17,916 nt of DNA from an uncultured Eubacteriales bacterium (lineage in GTDB: Bacteria; Bacillota; Clostridia; Christensenellales; CAG-314): assembly GCA_900544545.1 (NCBI GenBank), contig UQVY01000018.1, positions 1 through 17,916 on the forward strand, in the 5' to 3' direction. The notes under the pieces were generated by a model. The model was not told where the DNA came from. It did not search any database and was given only the letters and a program-made list of their open reading frames with translations. Positions 15,038-17,916 of this stretch are shown here, in pieces. Each line of letters starts with the position of its first letter. Position 1 is the stretch's first letter. The position numbers and the translations under genes were made by a program.

Positions 15038-15253
15038 ATGAAATACGAAAGGTGCGGAAGATGCGAAATCAATTATAAGCCTGTCGGCGAGCCGTATTGC
15101 GAGATATGCCGTCGGGAAATCACGGGAGAATGGACGGACGACGAAAAGGAAGAAAAGTCGGTTTGTCCTTATTGCGGAATCCATACGCTTCTCTCGGGGG
15201 AGGAATGCTGCCGTTTCTGCCGGAACGGAAAGTCTTCGTACCCGTATTCGTAG
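15038..15253 (+). CDS. Small zinc-knuckle protein, function unknown
   Basis: A 71-residue protein with four cysteine pairs in two zinc-ribbon-like halves: CGRC and CEIC (N-terminal half), CPYC and CRFC (C-terminal half, with one extra Cys before CRFC). This should bind two zinc ions. Between the halves lies an acidic stretch (TGEWTDDEKEEKS). GGAGG is 7 bases before ATG 15038, which is preferred over a TTG two codons upstream. The gene follows plsY by 61 bases and precedes the metallophosphoesterase by 41, on the same strand. I do not recognise a named family; nucleic-acid binding or protein-protein contact is plausible for such ribbons but not shown. Confidence 0.85.
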   Translation: MKYERCGRCEINYKPVGEPYCEICRREITGEWTDDEKEEKSVCPYCGIHTLLSGEECCRFCRNGKSSYPYS

Positions 15254-15294
15254 CTGCCCGTCGGATTTTCCGCGGGATGAAGGAGTTTTTACGC

Positions 15295-15993
15295 TTGAAG
15301 GTTTATGCGATAAGCGATCTGCATATGTCGGCTGCCGTAAACAAGCCGATGAACGTTTTCGGCGCGTGCTGGGATAATTATCTCGAAAAAGTCGTTGCCG
15401 ACTGGAAGGAAAAAGTGAGCGACGACGACCTCGTGCTTATGCCGGGCGATTTTTCGTGGGCGATGAAGCCCGAAGAAGTCAAAGCCGATTTCGATTTGCT
15501 TAAAGATCTCCGCGGCTCGAAGGTAATTCTCCGCGGGAATCACGATTACTGGTGGAATACTCTGAATCAGGTGAGGAGTATTCTTCCGGAGGGTTTTTAC
15601 GCGCTTCAGAACGACGCTCTGCGGTTCGGCGATGTCATAGTCTGCGGAACGAGAGGCTGGATGTGTCCCGGGGCGGAGAAGCTTTCCGAGCACGATACGA
15701 AGATTTATCTCCGCGAAACCGAAAGGCTCAGGCTCTCTCTCAGGAAGATGGCGGAAATGCGCGGCGATAACGATAAAGTCGTCTGCATAATGCACTATCC
15801 GCCATTTAACGTATACAGAGAGGAGTCGGATTTCGTCAGGCTTTTTATAGAATACGGAATAAAAACGGTCGTCTACGGACATCTTCACGGAAAGGACTGC
15901 CGCGCGGACAAGTACATAAAGCGGTTCGGAGCGGAGTTTTATCTCGTTTCGACCGATATAGTTGACCATACGCTCGTGGAAATCCCGCTCTGA
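15295..15993 (+). CDS. Metallophosphoesterase (COG1768-type phosphohydrolase)
   Basis: A 232-residue calcineurin-like phosphoesterase with all metal-binding motifs: Asp8-x-His10 (SDLHMS), Asp52 (GDFSW), Asn82-His83-Asp84 (GNHDYWW), His167 (HYPP) and His196-x-His198 (GHLHG). The pattern GDFSWAM and GNHDYWWN matches the COG1768 group, whose physiological substrate is not known. The start is set at TTG 15295 because AAGGAG lies 9 bases before it and the family begins (M)KVYAISDLH. An ATG six codons earlier (15277) has no ribosome site. The frame is open even further up, across the zinc protein gene, but that part is out-of-frame shadow. It is probably in the same operon as der, plsY and the zinc protein. 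Confidence 0.93.
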   Translation: MKVYAISDLHMSAAVNKPMNVFGACWDNYLEKVVADWKEKVSDDDLVLMPGDFSWAMKPEEVKADFDLLKDLRGSKVILRGNHDYWWNTLNQVRSILPEGFYALQNDALRFGDVIVCGTRGWMCPGAEKLSEHDTKIYLRETERLRLSLRKMAEMRGDNDKVVCIMHYPPFNVYREESDFVRLFIEYGIKTVVYGHLHGKDCRADKYIKRFGAEFYLVSTDIVDHTLVEIPL

Positions 15994-16030
15994 CGTGGTT
16001 TTCGAGTGTATGTAACGGGGACAGGTTTTT

Positions 16031-16081
16031 ATGCAACACATATACGGACTACTATTGCCTGCGGGCGTTTTAAAGAAATAA
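16031..16081 (+). CDS. Possible 16-codon leader peptide of the RNase J gene
   Basis: A small ORF, MQHIYGLLLPAGVLKK, runs from ATG 16031 to TAA 16079-16081, ending 15 bases before the RNase J start. An AGG lies about 7 bases upstream (GGGGACAGGTTTTT). Its leucine codons are CTA, CTA, TTG and TTA, and TTA/CTA are rare in every other gene of the window. It could be a regulatory leader read slowly through rare codons, or a chance ORF. Confidence 0.3.
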   Translation: MQHIYGLLLPAGVLKK

Positions 16082-16096
16082 AGGAAAATATAAATA

Positions 16097-17764
16097 ATGG
16101 CAAATAATCTTAAGGTTATGTTTCTCGGAGGCTTGGGAGAGATCGGAAAAAACATAACGGTTTTCGAATGCTGCGATCAGATAGTCATAATCGACTGCGG
16201 TCTGAGCTTTCCGACCGACGATATGCCGGGCGTGGACGTAGTGATTCCCGACGTTTCCTACCTCAGGGAGAACGAATACAAGATACAGGGGCTTTTGCTG
16301 ACTCACGGACACGAGGACCATATAGGAGCCGTGCCTTACGTCCTGAAGGAGCTGGGAACGAATTTCCCGATATTTGGAACGGCTCTGACTCTCGCGCTTC
16401 TTGAAAACAAGCTTCACGAACATTGCATCGACGACGCGGAACTGGTTACGATAAGAAGCGGAACGGTCGCGGATTTAGGAGTTTTTTCCGCCGAATTCGT
16501 ACACGTTTCCCATTCGGTCGCGGGTTCTCTCGCGATTGCTCTGAAAACTCCCGTCGGAACGGTTTTCCATACGGGCGACTTCAAGGTAGACTATACTCCT
16601 CTTGCGGGCGAAGTTATGAGTCTTAGTCGTATCGCGGAAATCGGGAACGAAGGCGTTCTGCTTCTTATGGCGGACAGCACCAACGTCGAGAAACCCGGCT
16701 ATACGATGAGCGAGCAGATAGTCTACGAGAGCTTCAGACGAGTTTTTTCCGAAGCCACCAACAGCCGGATAATAATCGCGACCTTTGCGAGCAACGTGGA
16801 CAGGCTTCAGATCGTCCTCGACCTTGCGCGGGAATTCAACCGTAAAGTCGCGGTTTCGGGAAGGTCTATGCAGGTCGTTCTGGAAACGGCTACGAGAGTG
16901 GGCTATCTTCACTATAATCCCAATATCATCATCGATCTGGATAAGATAGACCGCATTCCCAAAAGCAACCTCGTCGTTCTTTCCACGGGAAGTCAGGGCG
17001 AGCCTATGAGTGCGTTGACTCGTATGGCTTCGGGCGAATTCAGTAAGGTCAAAATCGACGAAGACGATACGATTATAATTTCCGCCAGTCCCATTCCCGG
17101 GAACGAAAAGGACGTATACAGAGTTATCAACAATCTCTATCGTCTGGGCGCGAAGGTAATTTACAGTCGGCTTGCGGACGTCCACGTTTCGGGACACGCC
17201 TGTCAGGAGGAGCTTAAACTCATTCAGACGCTCATTCATCCCGAGTTTTTCATTCCCGTCCACGGCGAATACAGGCATTTGAAGCAGCACGCGGCTCTCG
17301 CTATGAAAATGGGAATGCCCGAGAAGCACATAGTCATTGCGGATACGGGCGACGTCGTGGAAGTAAACAAGCGCAGCATTCGTAAAAACGGAAAAATAAC
17401 CGCCGGAAACGTTCTCGTTGACGGATTGAGCGTGGGCGATGTCGGGAACATCGTTCTTCGCGACCGAGTTCAGCTCAGCGAAGACGGAATGCTCATAGTC
17501 GTCCTCGGAATTTCCTCGATGGAGGGCGGAATGATAAGCGGGCCGGAATTCATAAGCCGCGGCTTCATTTATACCGGCGACAACAGCGCGAACGACCTCG
17601 TCGACGATATGCGGCAGCTGGTCATCGGGATTCTCGAGGACATAGATTATCCCGAATTCAACCCGACGCACCTCAAACAAAGCATACAGAAGACTCTCCG
17701 CGGTTACCTCACGAAAAAGCTCAAGCGCAGCCCGATGATTCTTCCCGTTATCGTCCAGATTTAA
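16097..17764 (+). CDS. rnj: Ribonuclease J
   Basis: A 555-residue metallo-beta-lactamase / beta-CASP nuclease with 5'-3' exo- and endonuclease activity in mRNA decay and rRNA maturation, characteristic of Bacillota. The zinc-binding motif HGHEDH is at 70-75, with GDFKVDYTP and a DSTNVEKPGYTMSE segment following. The beta-CASP domain shows ATFASNVDRLQ, GRSMQ, STGSQGEPMSAL and HVSGHA (His363, His367). The C-terminal domain ends YLTKKLKRSPMILPVIVQI, as in RNase J1. Length is right for J1/J2; which paralogue this is cannot be decided without the rest of the genome. The ribosome site is weak (AAAGGA about 12 bases before ATG). It follows a leader ORF and is ended by a terminator. Confidence 0.97.
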   Translation: MANNLKVMFLGGLGEIGKNITVFECCDQIVIIDCGLSFPTDDMPGVDVVIPDVSYLRENEYKIQGLLLTHGHEDHIGAVPYVLKELGTNFPIFGTALTLALLENKLHEHCIDDAELVTIRSGTVADLGVFSAEFVHVSHSVAGSLAIALKTPVGTVFHTGDFKVDYTPLAGEVMSLSRIAEIGNEGVLLLMADSTNVEKPGYTMSEQIVYESFRRVFSEATNSRIIIATFASNVDRLQIVLDLAREFNRKVAVSGRSMQVVLETATRVGYLHYNPNIIIDLDKIDRIPKSNLVVLSTGSQGEPMSALTRMASGEFSKVKIDEDDTIIISASPIPGNEKDVYRVINNLYRLGAKVIYSRLADVHVSGHACQEELKLIQTLIHPEFFIPVHGEYRHLKQHAALAMKMGMPEKHIVIADTGDVVEVNKRSIRKNGKITAGNVLVDGLSVGDVGNIVLRDRVQLSEDGMLIVVLGISSMEGGMISGPEFISRGFIYTGDNSANDLVDDMRQLVIGILEDIDYPEFNPTHLKQSIQKTLRGYLTKKLKRSPMILPVIVQI

Positions 17765-17773
17765 CGAAAACAG

Positions 17774-17802
17774 CCCCTTTGATTGTCCGTCGGAGGGGTT
17801 TT
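17774..17802 (+). terminator. Terminator behind RNase J
   Basis: CCCCTTT (17774-17780) pairs with GGAGGGG (17792-17798), including two G-T wobble pairs, with an 11-base loop, followed by TTTTCT (17799-17804). It lies 9 bases after the RNase J stop codon. Confidence 0.7.
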
Positions 17803-17837
17803 CTCGTAACTTACAGGTTTTAGACGATAATTTATCA

Positions 17838-17889
17838 TCGGATTAACGACAACTTATCTCGGATTACCCGAAAAACTCGTTTCGGATTG
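17838..17889. repeat. Three spaced copies of TCGGATT
   Basis: TCGGATTA at 17838, TCGGATTA at 17859 and TCGGATTG at 17882, spaced 21 and 23 bases apart, in the gene-free tail of the window. Similar CGGATTA words and ~20-base spacing appear in the repeat block at 7494-7660. A GCCTATAGGC palindrome follows near the window end. Confidence 0.3.
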
Positions 17890-17916
17890 CTCGGAAAACC
17901 CGCCTATAGGCAGGCG

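Noticed and set aside
15097..15294. Longer start of the metallophosphoesterase overlapping the zinc protein
   Set aside because: The extra part is the out-of-frame reading of the zinc protein gene; the family begins at the KVYAISDLH segment, with a ribosome site before TTG 15295.
16475..17680. A 401-codon minus-strand ORF opposite RNase J
   Set aside because: Shadow of a gene with intact catalytic motifs; it begins where a TTA codon in RNase J ends the open frame.

Overview
The window looks like a piece of a Bacillota chromosome, most likely from a Clostridia-type lineage. The reasons are the strong Shine-Dalgarno sites (GGAGG, GAGGT), consensus sigma-A promoters (TTGACA/TTGCAA/TTGCCA with 17-base spacers and TATAAT), an RNase J, a short run of DUF512 protein - der - plsY, and a Gram-positive style type IV pilus operon. 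No tRNA, rRNA, CRISPR array, phage gene or insertion sequence was recognised. The leucine and serine codons TTA, CTA and TCA are rare in the genes, which produces very long codon-register antisense ORFs that are not genes.

Left part (about 158-7454, minus strand): one type IV pilus / pseudopilus operon read right to left from a consensus promoter at 7426-7454. Order: type IV prepilin, divergent PilM-like protein, second prepilin, third prepilin-like protein, prepilin peptidase PilD, platform protein PilC, assembly ATPase PilB. Each prepilin carries Gly-Phe plus Glu at +5, and PilD supplies the matching protease. No retraction ATPase (PilT), PilN/PilO pair or obvious major pilin is present. 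The first 157 bases hold no gene, only inverted repeats.

Middle (7455-9324): a divergent control region with about seven degenerate copies of a roughly 20-base motif and a small intrinsic terminator, then a membrane-anchored trypsin/HtrA-like protease without a PDZ domain, then about 430 bases without a gene that end in a promoter.

Right part (9325-17764, all plus strand): RluA-type pseudouridine synthase; a promoter; a small Dabb-domain protein and a cyclophilin-like lipoprotein; a strong terminator; DUF512 PDZ/radical-SAM-like protein; Der GTPase (ribosome assembly); PlsY acyltransferase (phospholipid synthesis); a small four-knuckle zinc protein; a metallophosphoesterase; and RNase J with a terminator behind it. 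These are mostly housekeeping genes of RNA modification, ribosome assembly, lipid synthesis and RNA decay.

The most interesting points are the minimal pilus operon with a degenerate PilM-like protein, the repeat-filled divergent region, a terminator lying 6 bases before the DUF512 start codon, and short leader ORFs in front of the pseudouridine synthase and RNase J genes. Nothing seen amounts to a clearly new system.
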